Positions 56,845 to 64,000 of a stretch of DNA of 64,000 nucleotides are shown one piece after another. Source of the stretch: Thiohalocapsa sp963695445 (GTDB lineage: Bacteria; Pseudomonadota; Gammaproteobacteria; Chromatiales; Chromatiaceae); assembly GCA_963695445.1 (NCBI GenBank), contig CAVOGV010000053.1:16787-80786 (forward strand), read 5' to 3'. The position numbers and the translations under genes were made by a program. The notes beneath the pieces are model-generated. The model was not told the origin of the DNA. It was given only the letters and a program-made list of their open reading frames with translations, and made no database searches. Within the stretch, counting starts at the first letter, position 1; each line of letters begins with the position of its first letter.

Positions 56845-57612
56845 CTAGAACACGCAGCAGGTCAGTCTGAAGTCGACGTCGTCGCGGACTTGCGCTGGGC
56901 GGTCGCCACCGTTCGCCTGCATGAAACGGATGCTGAAACGGTTCTTGTGGCCGCTGATCTCCGGGAACAAGGGCTGCTCTGGGTCGATGCCGACTCGCAG
57001 CAGCTGGGCCGGTGCTTGCACATCCAGTGCCTCCTGAAAGAAGCCGCTCTCCGCCACCAGTGGCCGAGCATTGGCGCTGGTGCGTGCGAGCGACAGCACC
57101 AGCCGGATGGCGTCACTGACCGGCAGCATCGGTGCTAGCCAATGGCGCAGGCGCGCGGCGCGCACCTCCGCGGGCTGCGTCAGCAGGTAATGGTAATAGG
57201 GCAAATCGAAGCTGCACGCACCGCCGGGGATGCTGTTGCGCTGGGCGATGGCCTTCAGGAATTCGTTCTCGCGGGCATCGGCGCCGATGGGGCCGTTGAG
57301 GTCATGAATGCCGCCTGCCGCCTGCTCGAGCTCGGACATCACGCCCCTGAGCGCCGATGGATCGACGCCGGGCTGGTTGCCGATGCGCGCGAGTGTCGAC
57401 AGGTTTCGGTCGATCTCCTTGAGCAGCTCGGTCTTGATGTCCGCGCGTGCGGTGATGGAGAGAATGTCCAGCAGGCCCTCGACGGCCGCCCGGGTGGTCC
57501 ATGGCTCCGGCTGTGGCGCGAAATACTCGACCTTCTCGAACAAGTGCTCAAGACGCAGGAAGGTGCGGATGCGCTCGTTCAGAGGGTGCTCGAAGATCAT
57601 CAGACTCGACAC
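56845..57612 (-). CDS. zapD: Cell division protein ZapD (YacF/DUF1342)
   Basis: 255 residues. The GTG at 57612 is preferred over the ATG at 57600 because GGAGGA lies nine bases upstream and homologues have a few residues before FEHPLNER. The sequence MIFEHPLNERIRTFLRLEHL, LLDILSITARADIKTELLKE and SFDLPYYHYLLTQPAEVR is diagnostic. ZapD cross-links FtsZ filaments at the division site. coaE normally precedes zapD but is absent. The open frame runs on to 58041 without support. Confidence 0.93.
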   Translation of the reverse strand: MSSLMIFEHPLNERIRTFLRLEHLFEKVEYFAPQPEPWTTRAAVEGLLDILSITARADIKTELLKEIDRNLSTLARIGNQPGVDPSALRGVMSELEQAAGGIHDLNGPIGADARENEFLKAIAQRNSIPGGACSFDLPYYHYLLTQPAEVRAARLRHWLAPMLPVSDAIRLVLSLARTSANARPLVAESGFFQEALDVQAPAQLLRVGIDPEQPLFPEISGHKNRFSIRFMQANGGDRPAQVRDDVDFRLTCCVF

Positions 57613-58061
57613 GGGAAGACTTCCTCCGGGCGTTGCGATTGGCCCGATTGCGCGCGCTTGGCGCGGGGTTGGGCCACCGGGGCCGGGCGTTGCGGTGAGA
57701 TAGGCATGATGGCCGGTCCGATGATCCGGCGTTGTTAGAGGCTGCTGAGTTGTTAGCGGTTGTTGCGGTGCATGTCTGCGTCTGACATGCCCGCCATCTG
57801 CCGATGATTCTCCGGTATTCCCGTGACGCGGTAAAGGGACCATGCCCGGATCCGTCGTCCGTTCTGCTCTTGTGCGGCTCACGAGCGCGCCGCGGGCAGG
57901 CGCGCAAGCCGCGTCGCCGGCTGATGCGTCCGCGATGGTAAACTCTCCACATTCGATGTGGGCGCCGACGCGCCCATGCGGTACCCCCTGTCTGGCTCGG
58001 ACCGACCGACGGTCCGGCTTGCGGACGGGGGCAAGAGTCAAGCATCCGACACGAGGGTTTC
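57613..58061. other. Divergent intergenic region between zapD and yebC
   Basis: About 450 bases carrying the promoters of both operons. I find no gene in it. coaE, the usual neighbour of zapD, is not here. Two GTTGTTAG copies occur near 57733 and 57753. GATGGTAAACTCTCC near 57933 may contain the yebC promoter -10 region, which is a guess. Confidence 0.4.
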
Positions 58062-58808
58062 ATGGCCGGACACAGTAAATGGGCGAACATCAAGCACCGC
58101 AAGGCGGCCCAAGACAAGAAGCGCGGCAAGATGTGGACCAAATTGATCCGCGAAGTCACCATCGCCGCGCGCGAGGGTGGCGGTGATCCGGGCACCAACC
58201 CGCGGCTGCGGCTGGCGATGGACAAGGCCTTCGGCGCGAACATGCCGAAGGACACGGTCGATCGTGCCATCAAGCGGGGCGCCGGCTCCGAGGATGGCGA
58301 TAACTACGAGGAGATCCGCTACGAAGGTTACGGCCCCGGCGGTGTCGCGGTGATGGTCGACTGCATGACCGACAACCGCAACCGCACCGCCTCCGAGGTG
58401 CGCCACGCCTTCACCAAGCACGGCGGCAATCTCGGCACCGATGGCTCGGTCTCGTACCTGTTCACCAAGCAGGGCATCATCAGCTTCCAGCCCGGTACGG
58501 ATGAAGATGCGGTCATGGAGGCGGCGCTGGAGGCCGGTGCCGAGGATGTCGTCGTCAACGACGACGGCTCGCTGGACGTGGTCACGACGCCGGAGGAGTT
58601 CTCCGCCGTGCGCGACGCCCTCGGCGAGGCCGGCTTCGACACCAGCGTTTCGGACGTCTCCTACAATGCCGCCACGCAGGCCGAACTGGATCTCGACACG
58701 GCGCAGAAGCTGCAGAGGATGGTCGATGCACTCGAAGACCTCGACGACGTGCAAGAGGTCTACAACAACGCGGACATCTCCGACGAGATCCTGGAGCAGC
58801 TCGAATAA
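58062..58808 (+). CDS. yebC: YebC/PmpR family regulator (TACO1-like)
   Basis: 248 residues, intact. The start MAGHSKWANIKHRKAAQDKK then RGKMWTKLIREVTIAAREGG is diagnostic. EGYGPGGVAVMVDCMTDNRN and GSVSYLFTKQGIISF lie in domains 2 and 3. YebC proteins bind DNA as regulators, and members of the family relieve ribosome stalling at proline stretches. The typical order yebC-ruvC-ruvA is kept here. Confidence 0.96.
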   Translation: MAGHSKWANIKHRKAAQDKKRGKMWTKLIREVTIAAREGGGDPGTNPRLRLAMDKAFGANMPKDTVDRAIKRGAGSEDGDNYEEIRYEGYGPGGVAVMVDCMTDNRNRTASEVRHAFTKHGGNLGTDGSVSYLFTKQGIISFQPGTDEDAVMEAALEAGAEDVVVNDDGSLDVVTTPEEFSAVRDALGEAGFDTSVSDVSYNAATQAELDLDTAQKLQRMVDALEDLDDVQEVYNNADISDEILEQLE

Positions 58809-58892
58809 CAATCGCAGAAATCGGCTGTCCTAGCGGGTTGTCGCGCCCGCGCGTGCGGACTTGCCACCTGCATTCACCTCGAGCCCCGAACC

Positions 58893-59429
58893 TTGCAAGC
58901 CAAGCGCCCACTTCGCCATCGCATCCTCGGTATCGACCCCGGCTCGCGCAACACCGGCTACGGCGTCATCGATACCGATGGCCAGCGCAGCGAGCGCGTC
59001 GCGAGCGGCTGCATCCGTGTCGGTCAGCACCCCTGGCCGCAGCGATTGGGTCTGATCTTCGATCAGATCGCGGCGCTCGTAGCGGAGCACGCGCCCCACG
59101 AGATGGCCGTCGAACAGCTGATCTTCGCGCGCGATCCCACCGCGGCGCTGAAGATCGGCCAGGCGCGCGGCGCGGTCTTATGCGCCGGGCTCAAGGGTGG
59201 CGTGACGGTGCACGAGTACAGCCCAAAATCCGTCAAGCTCGCCGTCGTCGGCAGCGGCGGCGCCGAAAAGAGTCAGGTACAGCATATGGTGCGCATTCTG
59301 CTTGCGCTGGAAGCACAACCGGGCGAGGACGAGGCCGATGCCCTCGCCATCGCCCTTTGCCATGCCCACTCCATGGGTATCCCGCAGCGCAAGCGGGCGG
59401 CCGCCTCGTGGCGGGATTTCCAACCATGA
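58893..59429 (+). CDS. ruvC: Holliday junction resolvase RuvC
   Basis: 178 residues. The TTG at 58893 is the only start that keeps the conserved HRILGIDPGSRNTGYG intact; no ATG or GTG exists between it and the active site. Catalytic acids are Asp15 (GIDPG), Glu in MAVEQLIFARDP and the two Asp of GEDEADALAIALCHA. The protein cuts Holliday junctions as a dimer with RuvAB. It overlaps ruvA by four bases (ATGA), so translation is coupled. It follows yebC by 84 bases. Confidence 0.95.
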   Translation: MQAKRPLRHRILGIDPGSRNTGYGVIDTDGQRSERVASGCIRVGQHPWPQRLGLIFDQIAALVAEHAPHEMAVEQLIFARDPTAALKIGQARGAVLCAGLKGGVTVHEYSPKSVKLAVVGSGGAEKSQVQHMVRILLALEAQPGEDEADALAIALCHAHSMGIPQRKRAAASWRDFQP

Positions 59430-60035
59430 TCGGTAGACTGCGGGGCGAGATCATCGCCAAGCACCCGCCCCAGGTGCTGATCGATGTCGGCGGCGTCGGC
59501 TACGAGGTCGAGGCGCCCATGTCGACCTTCTACGACCTGCCCCAGGTGGGCGAGCCGGTGACCCTGATCACGCACCTGGTCGTGCGCGAGGACGCGCACG
59601 TGCTGTACGGCTTCCTGCGCGAGCACGACCGCGTCCTATTTCGCAGCCTGCTCAAGGTCACCGGCGTCGGCGCCAAGATGGCGCTGGGCATCCTGTCCGG
59701 TATGGACGCGCAACGCTTTGCCCAATGCATCGAACAGGAAGACCTCACCGCCCTGAGCCGTCTGCCCGGCATCGGCAAGAAGACCGCGCAGCGTCTGGTC
59801 ATGGAGATGAAGGACCGCGTCGGCTGACCTCGGTGGCGGCGCGGTCGCCGTCATTGGTGCGGCCGCACCGTCGGCCGTTGCTGCCGATGATCCCCTCACC
59901 GACGCCGTCAGCGCACTCATCGCGCTCGGCTATCGACCCGCCGACGCCAACCGCATGGCCCGAGCTGCCGACGACGGCGCCAAGACCTCCGAGGAGATCA
60001 TCCGCGCCGCGCTGAAGGCGGCGGGGCCGACCTGA
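59426..60035 (+). pseudogene. ruvA: Holliday junction branch-migration protein RuvA, one frameshift
   Basis: The restored product is about 203 residues, full length. Domain I starts MIGRLRGEIIAKHPPQVLID, domain II has the helix-hairpin-helix motifs VTGVGAKMALGIL and LPGIGKKTAQRLVMEM, and domain III, ALIALGYRPADANRMARAA, is in another frame. The frame changes at 59822 (after MKDRV), where one extra G would explain it. A broken ruvA would be harmful, which argues for a sequencing indel. ruvB should follow but does not: the next recognisable sequence is an MgtE-like scrap. Confidence 0.92.
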
Positions 60036-60164
60036 GCCGCTCGTGCAGCACCTGTCAGTCTTGGGTGCCTCCAAGAGGCCAACGAACCCCGATTCGTAGT
60101 CCAGGCGAAAGCCCGACGGGGACGCATCGAGTAGCGGCTCGGCACCGTCACCTTCGCCAACCGG

Positions 60165-60430
60165 GGCTGGCGCCTGAGCAAGGAGCTGCTCGGTGCGCTG
60201 GCCAACGAAGCCATCGCCGCCACGGTGCTAACGCTATTGGTGATGGTCGTAGCGCAGTTCGCCGACTTCGCCGCACTGCTGGTGCTGGCGCTGACCGCCG
60301 GATCATCATTGCTCAGTGTCGTCGCCGTCGGCGTGCGACTATCCCGATTCTGCTGGATCGAATGGGCATCGATCCCGCCATGGCCACCGGCGTCTTCATC
60401 ACCACCGGCAACGATATCCTTTCCGTCGCA
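60165..60430 (+). pseudogene. C-terminal fragment of an MgtE-type Mg2+ transporter
   Basis: The first frame reads RGWRLSKELLGALANEAIAA and TVLTLLVMVVAQFADFAALL; after a frame change near 60338 it continues TIPILLDRMGIDPAMATGVF and ITTGNDIL. The last part fits the MgtE motif PLLLKRLGIDPAxASGxxVTT. The N-terminal cytoplasmic and CBS domains are missing and the C-terminus is cut. So only two to three transmembrane helices remain. Assignment is by eye. Confidence 0.55.
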
Positions 60431-60511
60431 CCTCGACCTCGCCGACGACGTACACAACCAGTTAGCGGCGATTGAACTGAAAGCTCTTCCCCAAACAATT
60501 TGGAGCCCTGC

Positions 60512-60679
60512 ATGACATCGGGTGACGCAAGCAAAAGATGGTTTCCGGAGATGATCGACATACTGAAGGAGCAGTGGAGTCCGACGATGTCATGGGACGA
60601 AATGATCCTGTTGCGAGATCGTCTCAACGGAACATTGCAGGAAATCAGAACGACGCGACAGATAAAGACACCAATTTGA
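60512..60679 (+). CDS. 55-residue ORF of unknown function
   Basis: Starts at ATG 60512 with TTGGAG eight bases upstream. The product is MTSGDASKRWFPEMIDILKE, then QWSPTMSWDEMILLRDRLNG and TLQEIRTTRQIKTPI. It has Trp-rich amphipathic helices and resembles the N-terminal part of longer uncharacterised proteins with WFPEMI, L..W and RIRSERNI-type motifs; the C-terminal half would be missing. It ends 12 bases before the end of the convergent integrase remnant. It may be a truncated gene next to the integron. Confidence 0.45.
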   Translation: MTSGDASKRWFPEMIDILKEQWSPTMSWDEMILLRDRLNGTLQEIRTTRQIKTPI

Positions 60680-60690
60680 CATTGCCAGGC

Positions 60691-61429
60691 TCAGAAATCC
60701 GCCGGGCTCTTCACTGGAACCATCCCCGGACGGTTCAGCACATGGGTATAGATCATGGTCGTCGACACGTCCGCGTGACCCAGAAGCTCCTGCACGGTGC
60801 GGATGTCGTAGCCGGCCTCAAGCAAGTGAGTTGCAAACGAATGACGCAAGACATGGCTGCTAATGCGCTTGGTAATCCCCGACTTCGCCGCCGCTTCGTG
60901 GATCTTGCGCCCCTAATGACGACTCGTTCTCGGTCCGAATCGAGTACTGCTTGGTCCGGAGCGTACGCGCCAGGGTCGTCAAAACCGGGAATACCTCGGC
61001 GGACGAGGCAAACTTCGGCGCCTTCAACCGCGCCTCCGGTGCCTGCTCCCGGGCGATGGTCGGGTGATCCGCCGGCAGCACCGTCCCGGCTTCCCGCCAG
61101 TAGTCCCAATCGACCACGCGGGCCGCTTTCACGTCGGCGAGGTCCACGAGCAGCAGCTGCAGCGCATCCACTAGCTGTTGGAACTGCCAGCCTTGCCACT
61201 TGCCCTGGCTCGACGTCTGGCGGAGATATCCGGTAATTTCGTCCGCGGAAAGGCCTTTCAGTGAGTTTGGCTGCACCGCACCCAAGAACTGCTCCACGTG
61301 TGTCACGTACAAGCGCTGTGCCTTTTCGGGTATCCGCTTGGCGATCAGCAGCTCCCGGTACTGGTCCCAGCGTGACGGTGTGCCATTCTCGCGCCGGGGC
61401 GAGCCAGACAAGGTATTGGTTCTTGACAT
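60691..61429 (-). pseudogene. intI: Integron-type tyrosine recombinase, internal deletion
   Basis: The N-terminal part from ATG 61429 contains an extra SAM-like module (RWDQYRELLIAKRIPEKAQR, EQFLGAVQPNSLKGLSADEI) and then the start of a second (TTLARTLRTKQYSIRTEN), as in N-extended integron integrases. Near 60910 it jumps, with a frame change, straight to the C-terminal catalytic end: RKIHEAAAKSGITKRISSHV, LRHSFATHLLEAGYDIRTVQ, ELLGHADVSTTMIYTHVLNR. The latter text is typical of IntI. About 150-200 residues, including the box I arginine, are missing. Normal IntI of this form is about 470 residues; here about 245 remain. The enzyme must be inactive. Orientation opposite to the genes at 61618-64000 fits an integron. 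Confidence 0.78.
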
Positions 61430-61599
61430 GATTGCGCGCTCTTTGGTAGCGTTTTGCGGAATTCTACTACTTTTTGTAGGGTGCGCAAATTGAACCATTT
61501 TGCGTGCGTGCATGTTGAATGGTTCGTCTTGCATGCAAGATGACGCGCTCGTCGTGCAGGCCAAGCGAACTGTTCAAATTGCGTGCATACGAATACACT

Positions 61600-61606
61600 G
61601 TTGGGC
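61600..61606 (+). other. Candidate attI/cassette-junction core GTTGGGC
   Basis: Matches the GTTRRRY recombination core. It lies 170 bases from the intI start, on the strand and side where attI would be expected. It is followed at once by TTAGGAGGAAT and an ATG, the compact layout of a gene cassette. Seven bases alone are weak evidence; context gives it weight. Confidence 0.5.
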
Positions 61607-61617
61607 TTAGGAGGAAT

Positions 61618-61858
61618 ATGTCACGCAGAGCTGACCTATCACTAGCATTTCTCTTCTTCGCTGTCCGCTTCCGTGGGCACGATTGTGCTCGACGACGTTT
61701 ACGATGGCCGTATCAAGGGGATACCTCACGAGACGGACCACGTTTACTGCGTGTACACCGGGAATAGCGAAGAAATAGGGCCCAGACGAAAGAAGTACGC
61801 GGAAGGCCCCAGACAGTGGCCCGCCGCTACTCGACTTGATGGTTTTGAGTTCACTTAA
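61618..61858 (+). pseudogene. First cassette-like ORF, unknown function, frameshifted
   Basis: ATG 61618 has TAGGAGGA five bases upstream. The product starts MSRRADLSLAFL and, after one indel near 61655, continues SVGTIVLDDVYDGRIKGIPH then ETDHVYCVYTGNSEEIGP and ends LDGFEFT at 61858. The restored protein is about 80 residues. The minus-strand frame over the same bases has no start signal. Base composition is lower in GC than the core genes. I do not recognise it. It would be the first cassette after the integrase. No attC follows directly. Confidence 0.45.
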
Positions 61859-61970
61859 GTCTGAAGTCAAACCTCAGACCCCGTGCAGCTGGCCAAGGCG
61901 TACTGCTTTCGGAGACCGACCATCACTGGCTCTTTGTCTTTTTCGCGCCGTGTCGCTGCGGTGATGAACC

Positions 61971-62696
61971 TTGTGCTTAGCTTTGATCACAGGCTGGGTG
62001 AACTGTGTCCAGAGAACGCTGGCGAAGCCTTTAGTGCCGACTGATTCCGAACCGACTGTTTCGCCCTCCGCGCTATACAACGAAAATACCAGCGACAAGT
62101 CGTCCAGCATCGTGTTCAACTTTACTCACCGTAGCGCCACCGTTGTCGGCCGATTCAACGGTAGGTTCGCATACCGCGCGGACGATGATGCGCGGGCATT
62201 GCCTCCGGATACATTCGATCAACTTGAGCAGGGTAATGCTCAGGTTTGGACGAATGAAACGCTAAGACACGAATATTTTCACTGGCTCGTTTTCCGACAG
62301 TCTTCGGTGGGGTGCTCACTTGTTGGACAGCGTTACTTCGCCCGCCAGGCGTTCGCTCGAAAAGCTGACTTGACTGCGGTTGAACGCTATTACCTGACAC
62401 GCACATGCTATTTTTTTGCGGCCTACTCACCGCACGAGCATATAGTCGCCACGCTCGAACATCGGTCAAAAACTTTGAGAAATGTGGAAATCGAAAAAGT
62501 ACGACTAAATGCCTGCCAGAAGTTGTTGGTTCGCGCTGCGGACTGTCGGGCCACGTCACTTCGGAACGAAGTCGGCGCAAGAAAGCGGCTTTTTGAGAGC
62601 CTGTTCAGCCATCTTGTTGGCTACCTGCTTACGCGGGAGTACGGGCTGCAATTCTACAAGTTCGGCGACGATGGAAAGCCCGTTTTGGATGAGTAA
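61971..62696 (+). CDS. Cassette-region protein of unknown function with HEYFH motif
   Basis: Open frame of 241 residues in moderate-GC DNA. The only available start is the TTG at 61971, without a clear ribosome-binding site, so the true start may be later or hidden by an indel. Readable parts include SSSIVFNFTHRSATVVGRFN, TNETLRHEYFHWLVFRQSS, ADLTAVERYYLTRTCYFFAA, EKVRLNACQKLLVRAADCRA and SLFSHLVGYLLTREYGLQFY. HEYFH fits the HExxH zinc-protease pattern, but a single motif is not proof. Past the stop at 62694-62696 the same frame stays readable for 39 codons (SWNHQRGILQFYRAVSRHTV), so the gene may be longer. No family recognised. Confidence 0.5.
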   Translation: MCLALITGWVNCVQRTLAKPLVPTDSEPTVSPSALYNENTSDKSSSIVFNFTHRSATVVGRFNGRFAYRADDDARALPPDTFDQLEQGNAQVWTNETLRHEYFHWLVFRQSSVGCSLVGQRYFARQAFARKADLTAVERYYLTRTCYFFAAYSPHEHIVATLEHRSKTLRNVEIEKVRLNACQKLLVRAADCRATSLRNEVGARKRLFESLFSHLVGYLLTREYGLQFYKFGDDGKPVLDE

Positions 62697-62796
62697 TTGA
62701 CGAGCACCGACTCGTGGAATCATCAGCGGGGCATTCTCCAGTTCTACCGTGCAGTATCGCGGCATACGGTCATTGGTCGCGAAGTTCCGCAGGACG

Positions 62797-63647
62797 ATGA
62801 ATACAGAACGCGGCACTAGCGCATTGGAACCCGCCAGCATTTGCGCGTGGGCATTGGTCAAACTTAGAACCGAGTTCGCTACACTACGGGAGCTACTATC
62901 ACTAGAATTTCCTGCCAAAAAAGAAGGTGCGACCGAAATGGCCAAGCAACAATATCATCAGCGTTGCATGGATACTGCGTCGTTCATATGCAGGTACACA
63001 CTCTCGCGTGCCGATTCAATAACGCGTAATTTGATAGCAGATATCTTATTCTATTGTGCGCATGCGCAACAGCCTCCGGATGACGAAGATGCCGAGCAGT
63101 TCCGCCGAACTCTTTTGCTAGAGTTGGAAAAACTCGACCATGATTTCCTGTATTTCTTCGTACTCACACGGCAATTAGTGGTGGAAAACGTGAACTTTAC
63201 CCATTTGTTAGAACCGGAAGAAGTCGACCCCAGTCAGGAGCTTCTTCAAAAAATGAGTCACTTCCTAGTCATCTTCGTTTCCTCGGAGGCCGAGCGCCAG
63301 TTTATCCTGTCCGCACCTAACCGCTTTAAAGTAAACGAACACACAATTTGCTGGATATTAACTGAAAAGCATCTTGGACTGGCGGTCCCTGGAACTGCAA
63401 TGGCCGAGGTATGGAGAATCATTCAGCAACATCCGGCCAACAATCTAGCGTACGCTTTTTACGCGCTGATTCAAAAGAAGCTCTGTACGATGATCGCAGC
63501 AAGCCTAACATCGGATACCTACATCTGCAGATGCGAACGGAAGCTGGTCGCAAGAGCCGTCTAAATGAAGTGCTCAAAGCGGCGTTCGATGAAGTGAAGC
63601 GCTCGCAGTCACCGCCACCGCGGTGGGCTCGGAAGAGTACTCGATGA
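62797..63647 (+). pseudogene. Cassette-region helical protein of unknown function, one frameshift
   Basis: From ATG 62797 the frame reads MNTERGTSALEPASICAWAL, FATLRELLSLEFPAKKEGAT, SRADSITRNLIADILFYCAH, LEKLDHDFLYFFVLTRQLVV and FIVSSEAERQ-like FVSSEAERQFILSAPNRFKV. It is predicted soluble and mostly helical. It leaves frame near 63470; the adjacent frame then continues EALYDDRSKPNIGYLHLQMR, TEAGRKSRLNEVLKAAFDEV and stops at 63647, giving about 283 residues. Composition and codon pattern differ from the GC-rich core, which suggests transfer. It could form one unit with the preceding ORF. An attC-like hairpin lies 145 bases downstream. No family recognised. Confidence 0.55.
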
Positions 63648-63791
63648 TCTGCAGGCGCAGCGCCATTGGCCAAATCCCACGATGGTTGCTCGGGTTCACC
63701 GTAACTGTCCTGACAGGGAAAAGAGGGAAAGAACTACGGTTGAGTGGGAAGACCCAGGCCCAATTATGGCGGGCGGCAAATGAATGAAATC

Positions 63792-63880
63792 GCCCAACTA
63801 GCCCGCCAGCCCGACGCCAAACTGCGGCGGACGCTTCGCGCGTCGCCGCAGTTTGGCGCGGGCTGCGGTTAACGTTGAGG
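63792..63880 (+). repeat. attC-like integron recombination site
   Basis: Begins with GCCCAAC (RYYYAAC, 63792-63798) and ends with GTTGAGG (63874-63880; GTTRRRY except the last base). Inside, CGCCAAACTGCGGCG and CGCCGCAGTTTGGCG form a perfect 15-bp stem with a 14-base loop, extended outward by AGCCCG / CGGGCT with a single unpaired A, an extrahelical-base-like feature. The left inner box CAGCCCGACGCC resembles known attC text. The next gene starts 28 bases after it. The size (89 bp) is in the attC range. Confidence 0.72.
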
Positions 63881-63907
63881 TTTGCAAAAATTGGAAGGAG
63901 AAATCTA

Positions 63908-64000
63908 ATGAAAACATCAGAAGAGTTTGACAACCCAAATGGCGGAGAGATACATATTGCTGAAGTTAAAAAAGGCGGGAATTCAGAGCTGGGGAGCAAA
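63908..64000 (+). CDS. Start of next cassette gene (partial at window end)
   Basis: ATG 63908 has GGAAGGAG seven bases upstream. The product begins MKTSEEFDNPNGGEIHIAEV then KKGGNSELGSK and is cut by the window edge after 31 codons. The DNA here is clearly AT richer than the rest of the window. The position directly behind an attC-like site makes it the first gene of a further cassette. Function cannot be told. Confidence 0.7.
   Translation, partial: MKTSEEFDNPNGGEIHIAEVKKGGNSELGSK

Noticed and set aside
61859..61970. attC site expected between the first and second cassette-like genes
   Set aside because: I searched for RYYYAAC and GTTRRRY around a foldable stem and found none, so I do not claim a site there.
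1..64000. tRNA, rRNA, riboswitch and CRISPR features
   Set aside because: None were recognised on reading both strands. A covariance-model scan would be needed to exclude small RNAs.

Overview
The window reads as chromosomal DNA of a GC-rich gammaproteobacterium. Gammaproteobacterial markers include tamA/tamB, zapD-yacG, yebC-ruvC-ruvA, Anbu and gltS. The dispersed palindromic repeats and secondary-transporter content make me suspect a purple sulfur or other Chromatiales-type organism, but no photosynthesis or sulfur gene is present to prove it. About twenty otherwise recognisable genes are broken by one or more single-base indels, often in runs of G or C. They include genes that are normally intact (ruvA, tamA, recQ), so a large part of the breakage may be assembly error rather than decay. 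I list such genes as pseudogene and describe the restored product.

Layout. 1-5 kb: a DUF481 outer-membrane protein, a REP-associated (RAYT) transposase bracketed by inverted repeats, a secreted beta-helix protein, and a DUF2252 gene coupled to a 60-residue YihY-like membrane protein. 5-18.8 kb: membrane and signalling genes: a urea transporter divergent from a DUF1576 membrane protein, an RND-pump scrap, a GGDEF diguanylate cyclase, gltS-terB, the proteasome-like peptidase Anbu, an SLC13 permease with TrkA-C domains, small envelope proteins (glycine zipper, Rap1a, DUF1269), an AI-2E family transporter and a TVP38 protein. 18.8-24 kb: tamA-tamB, the outer-membrane translocation and assembly module. 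24.5-32 kb: a second gltS translationally adjacent to a TAXI-type binding lipoprotein, a Na/Pi cotransporter with PhoU domain, a di-haem cytochrome c peroxidase and an OmpA/DUF4892 protein.

32-39.5 kb: a tandem 128-bp repeat array, a metallo-beta-lactamase-fold hydrolase, an exported HAF-repeat protein, a winged-helix/TPR regulator and a serine hydrolase. 39.9-45.2 kb: a giant fusion of a DnaQ-like exonuclease domain, a RecQ helicase and a UvrD-type helicase. 45.2-51 kb is accessory: DUF433 and ParD toxin-antitoxin remnants, an intact 49-residue cysteine-rich protein with a strong terminator, and a very large secreted protein of unknown function with a repeated domain, lying between two 66-bp direct repeats. 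51-60 kb returns to core-like genes: an unknown 393-residue protein, a hydroxyacid dehydrogenase, DUF29, a large membrane protein, an SDR, yacG, zapD, yebC, ruvC and ruvA.

60-64 kb: where ruvB might follow, there is instead an MgtE-type scrap, a short ORF and what looks like a decayed chromosomal integron. It has an internally deleted integron-type integrase on the minus strand, a GTTRRRY core next to it, plus-strand cassette-like genes of lower GC and unknown function, and a large attC-like hairpin followed at once by the start of another gene. This integron, the exonuclease-RecQ-UvrD fusion and the repeat-flanked secreted protein are the parts most worth following up.
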